A stretch of DNA of 64,000 bases from Marinobacter sp050379415 (GCF_050379415.1 NZ_JBNRLS010000004.1:62001-126000), one strand, 5' to 3'. Positions 9,137 to 18,196 are shown, counted from the stretch's first letter. The notes: generated from the letters alone by a model not told the origin. Translations and numbers: made by a program.

Positions 9137-9865
9137 TTATTCGATCAGTGTACCTTCTTTTTCGCCGGTCACGATGCGTGTCAGCACACCCGGGCGGTTC
9201 ATGTCGAACACCCGCAGCGGCATACCGTGATCCCGCGCCAGGCAGATAGCCGTCAGGTCCATCACGCCCAGCTTCTTGTCCAGCACCTCATCATAGGTGA
9301 GGTGGTCGTATTTTACGGCGGTCGGATCCAGGTTCGGGTCCGCCGAGTAAACACCATCCACCTTGGTTGCCTTCAGGACCGCATCCGCCTCGATCTCGAT
9401 TCCGCGCAGGCAGGCAGCCGAATCGGTGGTAAAGAACGGGTTGCCGGTACCGGCACTGAAGATCACCACATCACCTTCTTTCAGATCACGCACCGCGCGG
9501 CGGCGATCATAATGCTCCACGATACCACTCATGGGGATGGCCGACATGACGCGGGTGCGGATGTTGGAACGCTCCAGGGCGTCCCGCATGGCCAGGCCGT
9601 TCATCACGGTGGCCAGCATGCCCATGTGGTCACCGGTGACCCGGTCCAGGCCCGCCGCATTCAGGGCTGCGCCGCGGAACAGGTTACCGCCGCCGATCAC
9701 CAGGCCAACCTGGACGCCGATGCCGATGAGGGCACCGATTTCCAGGGCCATGCGATCAAGGACTTTGGGGTCAATACCGAAATCGTGATCGCCCATCAGG
9801 GCTTCGCCACTGAGCTTGAGCAGAACACGCTTGTATCTGGGCTGGTTTTTCGAAGATGTCGGCAT
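9137..9865 (-). CDS. pyrH: UMP kinase
   Basis: 242 residues. PyrH phosphorylates UMP to UDP in pyrimidine nucleotide synthesis; in bacteria it is a hexameric amino-acid-kinase-fold enzyme regulated by GTP and UTP. KLSGEAL near residue 18 and VIGGGNLFRG near 58 are the nucleotide-binding loops; SAGTGNPFFTTDSAACLRG is the UMP site. It is downstream of tsf and upstream of frr as in most Proteobacteria. The 178-nt gap to tsf holds a long stem-loop (9911-9961), so its expression may be adjusted separately from tsf. Confidence 0.97.
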   Translation of the reverse strand: MPTSSKNQPRYKRVLLKLSGEALMGDHDFGIDPKVLDRMALEIGALIGIGVQVGLVIGGGNLFRGAALNAAGLDRVTGDHMGMLATVMNGLAMRDALERSNIRTRVMSAIPMSGIVEHYDRRRAVRDLKEGDVVIFSAGTGNPFFTTDSAACLRGIEIEADAVLKATKVDGVYSADPNLDPTAVKYDHLTYDEVLDKKLGVMDLTAICLARDHGMPLRVFDMNRPGVLTRIVTGEKEGTLIE

Positions 9866-9910
9866 GGTGATCCCCTTTTCGTCTGATGGCTATCCGCGTA
9901 CACGGTTTCA

Positions 9911-9961
9911 GGCTTGTATCTGACATACTCCTCGTAAAAAGGGGTATCTCAGATACAAGCC
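9911..9961 (-). other. Long stem-loop in the tsf-pyrH gap
   Basis: GGCTTGTATCTGA (9911-9923) pairs perfectly with TCAGATACAAGCC (9949-9961). Inside, ATACTCC and GGGGTAT extend the helix after one mismatch, with one further wobble position, leaving a loop of about 9 nt. In the tsf-to-pyrH direction no U run follows, so it is not a standard terminator. Candidate RNase processing site, mRNA stabiliser or regulatory element; it could also be an inserted repeat of unknown family. Confidence 0.65.
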
Positions 9962-10043
9962 CGCCACGAGAGCCGGGTATCCCCAGCTAACGTGGCAGAC
10001 TCAGGTTGGTGCCGGAGGCCAGCCCCGGCACCGTCAGGAAGGA

Positions 10044-10913
10044 TCAGGCCTTGCCAGTACCGGCTGCAGCAGCAACCTCGGCAGCAAAGTCGACTTCTTC
10101 CTTCTCGATGCCCTCACCGACTTCCAGGCGAACAAAGCCAACCAGCTCGGCGCCGGCAGACTTGATCAGCTCACCGACAGTCTGGTCCGGGTTCTTGACG
10201 AACGGCTGCTCAACCAGGCTGTTCTCGGCCAGGAACTTCTTGATACGGCCGCCCATCATCTTCTCGACGATTTCAGCAGGCTTGCCTTCCATATCCGGCT
10301 GGGCCTTGATGATATCCTTTTCTTTTTCCAGCTCTTCTTCCGGCATGTCTTCCGGCTTGCCTACACGCGGGTTTACGGCGGCAACGTGCATGGCAATGTC
10401 GCGGGCCACTTCCGGATCACCGGCAGTCAGGGCCACAACGGAAGCGATCTTGTTGTTGCTGTGAACGTAGCCGCCAACAACCGGGCCTTCTACTTTCACG
10501 ATGCGACGAACAGTGATGTTCTCGCCGATCTTCTGAACCAGCGCTTCACGCTTGGCTTCCAGATCGCCTTCCATCAGTTTGGCCACGTCGGTCTCGCCCT
10601 TCTCGAAGGCAACGTCCAGAACGTCGTTGGCAAACGCCATGAAGTTGTCGTCACGAGCAACGAAGTCAGTCTCGGAGTTCACTTCCAGGATGTAGGCAAC
10701 GGTGTTGTCGTCGGAGATCTTGACCAGGGAAACACCTTCGGCCGCGGTACGACCGGCCTTCTTGGCGGCCTTCAGGCCAGAAGACTTGCGCAGCTCTTCG
10801 ATCGCAGCGTCAACACTGCCGTCAGCCTCAACCAGTGCCTTCTTGCACTCCATCATGCCAAGACCGGTGCGCTCGCGCAGTTCTTTGACCATTGCAGCGG
10901 TAATTGCAGCCAT
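10044..10913 (-). CDS. tsf: Translation elongation factor Ts
   Basis: 289 residues from MAAITAAM; AGAGGA lies 6 nt upstream of this ATG, so a longer frame reaching 10976 is not used. EF-Ts exchanges GDP for GTP on EF-Tu. TGLGMMECKKAL near residue 15 is the family signature, followed by the TDFVARDD segment near residue 80 that inserts into EF-Tu. Directly downstream of rpsB, as almost universally in bacteria, with a stem-loop between them. Confidence 0.97.
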   Translation of the reverse strand: MAAITAAMVKELRERTGLGMMECKKALVEADGSVDAAIEELRKSSGLKAAKKAGRTAAEGVSLVKISDDNTVAYILEVNSETDFVARDDNFMAFANDVLDVAFEKGETDVAKLMEGDLEAKREALVQKIGENITVRRIVKVEGPVVGGYVHSNNKIASVVALTAGDPEVARDIAMHVAAVNPRVGKPEDMPEEELEKEKDIIKAQPDMEGKPAEIVEKMMGGRIKKFLAENSLVEQPFVKNPDQTVGELIKSAGAELVGFVRLEVGEGIEKEEVDFAAEVAAAAGTGKA

Positions 10914-10948
10914 GTTCAATCCTCTTAAATAGTCCGAATTCGGTGGGG

Positions 10949-10980
10949 AGGTATGCCCGGATAAACAGGCGGGCATACCT
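10949..10980 (-). other. Stem-loop in the rpsB-tsf gap
   Basis: AGGTATGCCCG (10949-10959) and CGGGCATACCT (10970-10980) form an 11-bp perfect stem with a 10-nt loop. No U run follows in the rpsB-to-tsf direction. Its position suggests partial termination or mRNA processing setting the S2 to EF-Ts ratio; this is inference. Confidence 0.6.
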
Positions 10981-11006
10981 TACATCTCAAACGTGAAACT
11001 TACGCG

Positions 11007-11759
11007 TCACTCGGCGGCCGGAGCGGCGCCTTGCGCGTCTTCGCTGACTTCTACGAACTCGTCAGCGCCTGCGCCGGCAGACTGAGCTGCTTCGAGGCAG
11101 GTGTCGGCAACAGCCTTCACGTAGATCTGGATGGCGCGGATGGCGTCATCGTTACCCGGGATCACGTAATCAACGCCGTCCGGATCGCTGTTGGTATCAA
11201 CCACACCGATGACAGGAATGCCCAGCTTGTTGGCTTCCTTGATGGCGATACGCTCGTGGTCCACGTCGATCACGAACATGGCGTCCGGCAGGCCGCCCAT
11301 GTCCTTGATACCACCGATAGAACGCTCCAGGCGGTCCATTTCACGGGTACGGTCCAGGGCTTCTTTCTTGGTCAGCTTGTCGAAAGTACCGTCCTGGCTC
11401 TGGGTTTCCAGATCACGGTAGCGACGGATGGACTGACGGATGGTCTTGTAGTTGGTCAGCATACCACCCAACCAGCGGTGGTTTACGTACGGCTGACCGG
11501 CACGCTGTGCCTCTTCCTTGATGATCTTGGCGGCGGAACGCTTGGTACCGACGAACAGGATCTTGTTCTTGTTCTCTGCCAGCTGCTGAACGACCTTCAG
11601 CGCGTCTTCCATGGCAGGAACAGTCTGCTCGAGGTTGATGATATGAATCTTGTTGCGGGCACCGAAGATGTACTTGGACATTTTCGGGTTCCAGTAACGG
11701 GTCTGGTGACCGAAGTGAGCACCTGCCTTGAGCAGGTCACGCATGTTTACCTGAGCCAT
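11007..11759 (-). CDS. rpsB: 30S ribosomal protein S2
   Basis: 250 residues. S2 is a late-joining protein of the small subunit, bridging head and body. MRDLLKAGAHFGHQTRYWNP at the N terminus and the later segment MFVIDVDHERIAIKEANKLG are the two diagnostic motifs. The C terminus is extended and rich in Ala and acidic residues. It is the first gene of the minus-strand block, facing map divergently, so the main promoter of rpsB-tsf should be in 11760-11900. Confidence 0.97.
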   Translation of the reverse strand: MAQVNMRDLLKAGAHFGHQTRYWNPKMSKYIFGARNKIHIINLEQTVPAMEDALKVVQQLAENKNKILFVGTKRSAAKIIKEEAQRAGQPYVNHRWLGGMLTNYKTIRQSIRRYRDLETQSQDGTFDKLTKKEALDRTREMDRLERSIGGIKDMGGLPDAMFVIDVDHERIAIKEANKLGIPVIGVVDTNSDPDGVDYVIPGNDDAIRAIQIYVKAVADTCLEAAQSAGAGADEFVEVSEDAQGAAPAAE

Positions 11760-11820
11760 GATATTTACCTTTTAGCTTCGGGTTAGGCCTCCACGCGTCC
11801 GATTGACCCAACCAACTCCC

Positions 11821-11851
11821 GTATAAAACAGAAGAAGGCACCCTGGGACAA
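11821..11851 (-). promoter_or_regulatory. Candidate rpsB promoter
   Basis: On the minus strand TTGTCC (complement of 11846-11851) stands 18-19 nt from a TTTATAC stretch (complement of 11821-11827). The spacing is slightly long and the match imperfect; this is the best sigma-70-like pair seen upstream of rpsB. Confidence 0.35.
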
Positions 11852-12011
11852 CGTGCCGACACGTGTGTGAATTTGCCGGATTCGTTTCCGGCGGGCGCGT
11901 TTATACCATAAATCGCCCCGGCAACGCCATTAATTTTGCCGGGAAGCTTCCTTGTACGCAGCTTCCCGCGCCCTTAAAATGCTGGTTTGATTCAAATCAA
12001 CAGGAAGCCCG

Positions 12012-12782
12012 ATGCAGGTATCGATAAAGACCCCGGAAGAAATCGAGAAAATGCGCGTAGCCGGCCGTCTGGCGGCGGAAGTTCTGGAAATGATCGACGA
12101 GCATATCAAGCCCGGCGTTTCCACCGAGGAACTGGATCGCATTTGCCACGACTATATCGTGAACGTTCAGAAGGCCATTCCCGCGCCTCTCAATTATAAG
12201 GGGTTTCCGAAGTCCATCTGCACGTCGGTCAACCATGTGATCTGCCACGGCATTCCGTCCGAAAAGAAAGTATTGAAGGACGGCGACATCCTCAACATCG
12301 ATGTCACCGTGATCAAGGATGAATACCATGGCGACACCAGCAAGATGTGGATCGTGGGCAAGCCCAAGCCAGGCACCGAGCGCCTGATCCGGATCACCCA
12401 GGAATGCCTCTATAAAGGTATCGAACTGGTGAAGCCCGGAACCCGCCTCGGTGATATCGGCAACGTGATCCAGAAACATGCCGAGAAGCACCACTATTCG
12501 GTGGTCCGGGACTACTGTGGCCACGGTATAGGCAAGGTGTTCCACGAAGAGCCGCAGGTGATGCACTATGGCAAGCCGGGTACCGGCCTGGAGCTGCAGG
12601 AAGGCATGACTTTCACCATCGAGCCGATGATCAACCAGGGCAAGTACCAGACCAAACTGCTGCCGGACGGCTGGACCGTGGTCACCAAGGATCACAAGCT
12701 TTCGGCCCAGTGGGAACACACCATCCTCGTGACCGCCGACGGCCACGAGATTCTGACCAAACGATCGGAAGAGTCCTTCTAA
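12012..12782 (+). CDS. map: Type I methionine aminopeptidase
   Basis: 256 residues. Map removes the initiator Met from nascent proteins. All five metal ligands can be placed: the two Asp in NIDVTVIKDEYHGDTSKM, His in YCGHGIGKVFHEEPQ, Glu in TFTIEPMI and Glu in QWEHTILVT, in the order of the E. coli enzyme. AGGA precedes the ATG. The stop codon is immediately followed by the glnD start with no gap, suggesting translational coupling. The gene is divergent from rpsB; the 252-nt space between them holds an 8-bp inverted repeat (11941-11967) of unknown role. Confidence 0.97.
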   Translation: MQVSIKTPEEIEKMRVAGRLAAEVLEMIDEHIKPGVSTEELDRICHDYIVNVQKAIPAPLNYKGFPKSICTSVNHVICHGIPSEKKVLKDGDILNIDVTVIKDEYHGDTSKMWIVGKPKPGTERLIRITQECLYKGIELVKPGTRLGDIGNVIQKHAEKHHYSVVRDYCGHGIGKVFHEEPQVMHYGKPGTGLELQEGMTFTIEPMINQGKYQTKLLPDGWTVVTKDHKLSAQWEHTILVTADGHEILTKRSEESF

Positions 12783-15428
12783 GTGGACCGAAACGACCTG
12801 GAACACCGCATCAGCAATGACCCGTCTCCGGTTTCCGCGGCAAGGGAACTGTTAAAGGAAAGGTACACCGCTGATGCCAAGGCGTTTCGCCAGGGCGCGG
12901 ATGTCCGGGCCCTCGTCCATTCCAGGTCGGACACGATCGATACGGTTCTGAGACTGATCTGGAACCGCTACCCCTTCGCCAGTTCCGAAGATATCGCGCT
13001 CGTCGCCGTCGGTGGCTACGGGCGCGGCGAGTTGCACCCCCATTCCGACATCGACCTGCTGATCCTGACCCGGGACGGCATTCGGGAAGAATGGCAGGAC
13101 GACCTCGGTGCCTTCGTGACCCTGCTCTGGGACCTGAAGCTGGACATCGGCCACAGCGTTCGCAGTATCGAAGAGAGCATGGCCGCCGCCCGTGAGGATG
13201 TCACCATCCTCACCAACCTGCTGGAAACCCGGACCATCGCCGGCCCGGACAGCCTGCGGCAGTATCTGAGTGAACAGGTCTACTCGGACGACGTCAGCAC
13301 CGATCGCGACTACTTCATTGCCAAGCGCGAAGAGCAGCAGGAACGCCACAAGAAATACGGTGATACCGAATACAATCTTGAGCCCAACGTGAAGGGCTCA
13401 CCCGGTGCGTTACGCGACATCCAGACCATTGGCTGGATCACCAAGCGGCACTTCGGCCTGCAGAACATTGCCGACCTGACCCGCTTCAGCATCCTGACCG
13501 AAGAGGAACACCAGATTCTGTACCAGGGCGAGACCCTGCTCTGGAAGCTCCGCTACGGCCTGCAGCTGCTGGCCGACCGGAACGAGAACCGGCTGCTGTT
13601 CGATCACCAGCGCGCCCTGGCCGAAATGCTCGGTTACCGGGACGAAGACAAACGCCTGGGCGTCGAGCTGATGATGCAGTCCTATTACCGCACCGTGCTG
13701 GCCCTGGCCGAGCTCACCGACGTGATCCTCCAGTACTATGACGAGGCCATTCTCGGTGCCGGTGACGAGGACGACTTCCAGCCGCTGAACAAGCGTTTCC
13801 AGATTCGCAACCGCTATATAGAGGCGGTGAACAACCAGGTTTTCGCCTACGCGCCCTATGCCATCATGGAGATCTTCGTGCTGATGGCCCAGCACCCGGA
13901 AATCAAGGGCATCCGGGCGACCACCATCCGCTCCCTGCGGGCGCACCGGCACCTGATTGACGATGCGTTCCGCTCGGACCTGGCGGTAACTACCCTGTTC
14001 ATGGAACTGCTGCGCACCCCACACGACCTGGACCAGACCCTGGGCGCCATGAAAAAGTACAACGTGCTCGGGCGCTACCTGCCGGAGTTCGGCCAGATCA
14101 TCGGCCAGATGCAGCACGACCTGTTCCACATCTACACGGTGGACGCCCACACCATGCGGGTCATCCGCAACATGGTTCGTCTGAACCGTGCCGAGACCCG
14201 GTCGGATTACCCCCTGGCCTCCCGGCTGATTCACCACCTGCCGAAGCTCGAGACCCTGTATATTGCCGGCCTTTACCACGACATCGCCAAGGGCCGCGGC
14301 GGTGACCATTCCGAACTGGGCGCAGTGGATGCGGCGGCGTTCTGCCAGCGGCACCATCTGAGCGAGCGGGACACCCAGCTGGTGTCCTGGCTGGTGGAGA
14401 ACCATCTGCTGATGTCCATGACCGCCCAGCGCAAGGATATCTCCGACCCGCAGATCATCCATGCCTTCGCCAAGGCCGTGCCCAGCCAGGCGCACCTGGA
14501 CTACCTGTACATCATGACGGTGTGCGACATCAGCGCCACCAACCCGAAGCTGTGGAACACCTGGCGGGCTTCCCTGCTCAGGCAGCTTTACATCGAAGCC
14601 AAGCGGGCCTTGCGCCGGGGCACGGAAACGCCGGTGGACCGGCAGGAATGGGTGCGGGCCACCCAGTCCGAAGCCCGGGAGATTCTGCACGCCCAGAACA
14701 TGACGGACGAGCAGATCGACGGTGTATGGGACACGGTGGATGAAGACTACTTCCTTCAGGATTCCACGGTGGATATTGCCTGGCAGACCGCAGCCATCAT
14801 CCGCCACGGCGATAACCCCGATCCGCTGATCCTGATCCGGGACACCCGGGGCGGGCCCAGCGAGGGTTACTCCCAGATCATCATCTATATGAAAGACCGG
14901 GTGGCGCTGTTTGCTGCGACGACGGCGGTGCTGGAACAACTGAACCTCAACATCGTTGACGCCCGCATCAGCTCCGGCGAGGGACCGTTCTCGATCAGCT
15001 CCTACGTGGTGCTGGACGAGCAGGGCCAGCCCCTGGGCGTGGATCCGGCCCGCAAGGAGCGGGTGCGCAAGCGCCTGATCGAGGAGCTGGACGATCCCGA
15101 GGACTATCCGGACATCATCCATCGGCGCACGCCGCGGCAGCTGAAGCACTTCGCCTTCCCCACCGAGGTGACTTTCTCCAATGACACGGTCAACCAGCGC
15201 ACGGTGATGGAAGTGATCACCCCGGACCGCCCGGGCCTCCTGGCCCGCATTGGTCAGGTGCTACTGGAACACCGGGTCCGCCTCAGCAACGCCAAGATCG
15301 CCACCCTGGGCGAACGGGTTGAGGACGTGTTCTTTGTTACCGACGAGCACGGCGGCCCGCTCAGCGATCCCACGAAATGCCAGGCCCTTCAGGATGCCCT
15401 CTGTAAAATGCTGGACGATATTCAATGA
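12783..15428 (+). CDS. glnD: Bifunctional uridylyltransferase/uridylyl-removing enzyme GlnD
   Basis: 881 residues, GTG start abutting the map stop codon. GlnD senses glutamine and adds or removes UMP on PII proteins, controlling nitrogen assimilation. Domains in order: nucleotidyltransferase with GGYGRGELHPHSDID at residues 77-91; a linker; an HD domain with LYHDIAKGRGGDHSELG near residue 500, the uridylyl-removing site; two C-terminal ACT domains (about 700-790 and 805-881) that bind glutamine. Length matches the family. The next gene, dapC, overlaps by 4 nt (ATGA). Confidence 0.97.
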   Translation: MDRNDLEHRISNDPSPVSAARELLKERYTADAKAFRQGADVRALVHSRSDTIDTVLRLIWNRYPFASSEDIALVAVGGYGRGELHPHSDIDLLILTRDGIREEWQDDLGAFVTLLWDLKLDIGHSVRSIEESMAAAREDVTILTNLLETRTIAGPDSLRQYLSEQVYSDDVSTDRDYFIAKREEQQERHKKYGDTEYNLEPNVKGSPGALRDIQTIGWITKRHFGLQNIADLTRFSILTEEEHQILYQGETLLWKLRYGLQLLADRNENRLLFDHQRALAEMLGYRDEDKRLGVELMMQSYYRTVLALAELTDVILQYYDEAILGAGDEDDFQPLNKRFQIRNRYIEAVNNQVFAYAPYAIMEIFVLMAQHPEIKGIRATTIRSLRAHRHLIDDAFRSDLAVTTLFMELLRTPHDLDQTLGAMKKYNVLGRYLPEFGQIIGQMQHDLFHIYTVDAHTMRVIRNMVRLNRAETRSDYPLASRLIHHLPKLETLYIAGLYHDIAKGRGGDHSELGAVDAAAFCQRHHLSERDTQLVSWLVENHLLMSMTAQRKDISDPQIIHAFAKAVPSQAHLDYLYIMTVCDISATNPKLWNTWRASLLRQLYIEAKRALRRGTETPVDRQEWVRATQSEAREILHAQNMTDEQIDGVWDTVDEDYFLQDSTVDIAWQTAAIIRHGDNPDPLILIRDTRGGPSEGYSQIIIYMKDRVALFAATTAVLEQLNLNIVDARISSGEGPFSISSYVVLDEQGQPLGVDPARKERVRKRLIEELDDPEDYPDIIHRRTPRQLKHFAFPTEVTFSNDTVNQRTVMEVITPDRPGLLARIGQVLLEHRVRLSNAKIATLGERVEDVFFVTDEHGGPLSDPTKCQALQDALCKMLDDIQ

Positions 15429-16624
15429 ACCAGAATCTTGACCGATTACACCCCTATCCTTTTGAAAAGCTGGCCAAGCTGAAGGCCGGCATCAGCGTGC
15501 CCGAGCATCTGGCGCCAATTTCCCTGGGGATTGGTGAGCCCAAGCACCCTTCTCCGGAGTTCGTGAAACAGGTGATCGCCGACAACCTGGACAAACTGGC
15601 GAACTACCCCACCACCAAGGGCACGGATGAACTGAGGCAGGCCATCGCCGACTGGGCCACCCGGCGCTTCAAGCTCTCCGCGGGCTCTCTGGATCCGACG
15701 GCCAATGTGGTGCCGGTAAACGGCACCCGTGAAGCGATCTTCGCCCTGGTCCAGGCCGTCATCGATACCCGCAAGCCGGCCAAGGTGGTGAGCCCGAACC
15801 CGTTCTACCAGATCTATGAAGGCGCGGCCTTCCTCGCCGGCGCGGATCCGGTGTATCTGCCCTGCGACGGGGAAAACGGGTTTATTCCGGATTTTGACGC
15901 GGTACCGGAGAGCGTCTGGGAAGATTGCCAGCTGCTGTTCCTGTGCTCCCCCGGCAACCCCAGCGGTGCCGTGATTCCCAGGGACACTCTGGCCAAAGTG
16001 ATCGAACTTGCCGACCAGCACGATTTCATCATCGCCTCCGATGAGTGTTACTCGGAACTCTACCCGGATGAAGGCAACCCGCCCGAGGGCCTGCTGCAAA
16101 CCTGCGCGGCACTGGGCCGGCATGACTTCAAGCGTTGCATCGTGTTCCACAGCCTGTCCAAGCGCAGCAACCTGCCAGGCCTGCGCTCCGGCTTCGTGGC
16201 CGGGGATGCGGACGTGCTGAAGGGCTACCTGAAATACCGCACCTACCACGGCTGCGCCATGCCCATTCACAACCAGTTGGCCAGCATCGCCGCCTGGAAC
16301 GATGAAGACCACGTGCGCGAAAACCGCGCCGCCTACCGGGCCAAATTCGAGGCCGTGGTGCCCATCCTGCGGGAAGTGATGAACGTCGACTTCCCCGATG
16401 CCGGCTTCTACCTCTGGCCGGAAACCCCGATGGACGACGAAACCTTCGCCCGGGAGCTGTCCGCCCAGCAGAACGTCCACGTACTCCCCGGCCGCTACCT
16501 TTCCCGCACCGTGGATCGCCACAACCCCGGCGAAAACCGCGTGCGCATGGCGCTGGTGGCGCCGCTGGAGGAGTGTGTGGAGGCAGCGAGGCGGATTGTT
16601 GAGTTTGTGAAGGCGAATGGATAA
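15425..16624 (+). CDS. dapC: Succinyldiaminopimelate aminotransferase DapC
   Basis: 399 residues, start overlapping the glnD stop as ATGA. A fold-type I PLP aminotransferase that makes N-succinyl-LL-2,6-diaminopimelate from the keto compound made after DapD, in lysine and peptidoglycan precursor synthesis. The PLP lysine is in FHSLSKRSNLPGLRSG, about residue 245; PGNPSG and SDECYSELY are the cofactor-binding motifs, and the second Arg-containing ENRVRMALV is near the C terminus. Its place before dapD and dapE supports the DapC rather than a generic aminotransferase call. Confidence 0.92.
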   Translation: MNQNLDRLHPYPFEKLAKLKAGISVPEHLAPISLGIGEPKHPSPEFVKQVIADNLDKLANYPTTKGTDELRQAIADWATRRFKLSAGSLDPTANVVPVNGTREAIFALVQAVIDTRKPAKVVSPNPFYQIYEGAAFLAGADPVYLPCDGENGFIPDFDAVPESVWEDCQLLFLCSPGNPSGAVIPRDTLAKVIELADQHDFIIASDECYSELYPDEGNPPEGLLQTCAALGRHDFKRCIVFHSLSKRSNLPGLRSGFVAGDADVLKGYLKYRTYHGCAMPIHNQLASIAAWNDEDHVRENRAAYRAKFEAVVPILREVMNVDFPDAGFYLWPETPMDDETFARELSAQQNVHVLPGRYLSRTVDRHNPGENRVRMALVAPLEECVEAARRIVEFVKANG

Positions 16625-16627
16625 ACC

Positions 16628-16972
16628 ATGAAACTCTACGGCATCAAAAACTGCGACACCGTCAAGAAAGCCCGCAAGTGGCTCGACGACCAGGGCATCT
16701 CCTACGACTTTCACGACTTCAAAAAGGACGGCCTGAGCAGCGAGAAACTCAGCGAATGGGAACAGGCGATCGGCTGGGAGCCCCTGCTCAACCGCCGCGG
16801 CACCACCTGGCGCAAACTTCCCGACGAGGTTCGTGATACCATTAGCGCCCAATCCGCCCACGACATCATGCTCGAAAACCCGTCCATCATTAAGCGGCCG
16901 GTGGTGGAGCATGACGGCGACGTTTTTGTCGGTTTCAAGGCCGACGAATGGGCTGAAAAGGGGATTGGCTAA
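16628..16972 (+). CDS. ArsC/Spx-like (YffB-type) protein
   Basis: 114 residues. The thioredoxin-like fold of the ArsC/Spx/YffB family is recognised from MKLYGIKNCDTVKKARKWLD and the later LNRRGTTWRKL. Only the first Cys of the usual redox motif is present (CDTVKK), as in YffB proteins, so true arsenate reductase activity should not be assumed. It is 3 nt after dapC and upstream of dapD in the same direction, an arrangement common in pseudomonads; a role linked to the dap genes has not been shown as far as I know. A pair of REP-like elements follows it. Confidence 0.85.
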   Translation: MKLYGIKNCDTVKKARKWLDDQGISYDFHDFKKDGLSSEKLSEWEQAIGWEPLLNRRGTTWRKLPDEVRDTISAQSAHDIMLENPSIIKRPVVEHDGDVFVGFKADEWAEKGIG

Positions 16973-16991
16973 TTTTGGTGAAGGTGAAGGT

Positions 16992-17021
16992 GGGGTCAGA
17001 TGAAAGCCTTCATCTGACCCC
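16992..17021 (+). repeat. REP-like palindrome, copy 1 (perfect arms)
   Basis: 30 bp: GGGGTCAGATGAA, loop AGCC, TTCATCTGACCCC. Fully paired 13-bp stem, so no mismatch polarity. Between the ArsC-like gene and dapD. Confidence 0.95.
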
Positions 17022-17058
17022 GTTTTCAGCCCCAGCCCCGAGTTGAGATTTCAAAAAA

Positions 17059-17088
17059 GGGGTCAGAAGAAAGCGTTCTTCAGACCCC
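17059..17088 (+). repeat. REP-like palindrome, copy 2 (A.A polarity)
   Basis: GGGGTCAGAAGAA, loop AGCG, TTCTTCAGACCCC. A.A mismatch at arm position 7. It ends 33 nt before the dapD ATG and would be in the dapD leader if transcribed from upstream. Confidence 0.95.
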
Positions 17089-17121
17089 ATGTTCAAATTT
17101 AAAGACAGGAGCAACCACCAG

Positions 17122-18150
17122 ATGAGTTTTGCATTCGGTATCGGCATCGGCACCCAGAACAACCAGGGCGAGTGGCTGGAGGTTTACTACCAGCAGCCGA
17201 TCATGACCCCCGACAAGGCGCTGATCGACGTGGTTGAAGGCGCGCTCGATTACCAGGGCGGCAATCAGGCCATCGAGGCCAACGCTGAACAGCTGCTCCA
17301 GTTCGCGAACGCCCTCCGCCAGGTTGGCGAGACCGACCAGGCCACGCTGGCCGAGAAAGCAGCCAAGAGTGAGCGCCCGGTCGTGGTCACCGTGCTTGCC
17401 AGCGACGATACCGCCTCCAGCACCCCGGAGGTGTACCTCAAGCTGCACCTGATCTCCCACCGCCTGGTCAAGCCTCATGGTGTCAAGCTGGACGGTATCT
17501 TCGGCCTGCTGCCGAACCTGGCGTGGACCAACGAAGGCGCCATCGACCTGAACGAACTGGCCGACCGCCAGCTCCAGGCTCGTATTGAAGGCCGGACCCT
17601 GGAAGTGAAGTCCGTCGACAAGTTCCCGCAGATGACCGACTACGTGGTACCCAAGGGCGTCCGTATCGCCGATACCGCCCGCGTGCGCCTCGGCGCCTAT
17701 GTGGGCGAAGGCACCACCGTGATGCATGAAGGCTTCATCAACTTCAACGCCGGCACTGAAGGCACCTCCATGATTGAGGGCCGGATCTCCGCGGGCGTGA
17801 TGATCGGCAAGGGCTCCGACCTCGGCGGCGGCTGCTCCACCATGGGCACCCTCTCCGGCGGCGGCAACATCATCATCTCCGTGGGCGAGAACTGCCTGCT
17901 CGGCGCCAACGCCGGCATCGGCATCCCCCTGGGCGATCGCTGCACCGTGGAAGCCGGCCTGTACATCACCTCCGGCACCAAAGTCGCCCTGCTGGACGAC
18001 AGCAACGAACTGGTGGAAGTGATCAAGGCCCGCGACCTGGCCGGTAAACCGGACCTCCTGTTCCGCCGCAACAGCCAGACCGGCGCGGTCGAGTGCAAGA
18101 CCAACAAGACCGCGATTGAGCTGAACGAAGAGCTGCACGCGAATAACTGA
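17122..18150 (+). CDS. dapD: Tetrahydrodipicolinate N-succinyltransferase DapD (long form)
   Basis: 342 residues, the longer type found in pseudomonads. It succinylates tetrahydrodipicolinate from succinyl-CoA in lysine and meso-diaminopimelate synthesis. Residues 1-170 form an alpha/beta domain; from about 180 to 300 the chain is a left-handed beta-helix (VRIADTARVRLGAYVGEGTT, then glycine-rich GGGCSTMGTLSGGGN near 240). The ATG at 17122 (MSFAFGIGIGTQNNQ) is chosen over an in-frame ATG at 17089: the latter abuts a REP-like element and has no ribosome site, while GGAG lies 11 nt before 17122. Confidence 0.95.
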   Translation: MSFAFGIGIGTQNNQGEWLEVYYQQPIMTPDKALIDVVEGALDYQGGNQAIEANAEQLLQFANALRQVGETDQATLAEKAAKSERPVVVTVLASDDTASSTPEVYLKLHLISHRLVKPHGVKLDGIFGLLPNLAWTNEGAIDLNELADRQLQARIEGRTLEVKSVDKFPQMTDYVVPKGVRIADTARVRLGAYVGEGTTVMHEGFINFNAGTEGTSMIEGRISAGVMIGKGSDLGGGCSTMGTLSGGGNIIISVGENCLLGANAGIGIPLGDRCTVEAGLYITSGTKVALLDDSNELVEVIKARDLAGKPDLLFRRNSQTGAVECKTNKTAIELNEELHANN

Positions 18151-18196
18151 TCAGCCGAACCGGGGTCTGGCCTATCTCAGGGGGCTGATCACCCCA

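Noticed and set aside
11941..11967. Terminator between rpsB and map (GGGAAGCT/AGCTTCCC)
   Set aside because: The genes are divergent, the loop is 11 nt and no T run follows; left as an unexplained inverted repeat.
16628..16972. Arsenate reductase ArsC
   Set aside because: Only one Cys of the motif is present and no other ars gene is nearby; YffB-type is the better description.
17089..17121. Earlier ATG for dapD at 17089
   Set aside because: It directly abuts a REP-like element, has no ribosome site, and the family begins with the MSFAFGIG segment.
18181..18195. Further REP copy GGGGCTGATCACCCC
   Set aside because: Only 15 bp with a shortened centre; may be a remnant but cannot be distinguished from chance.
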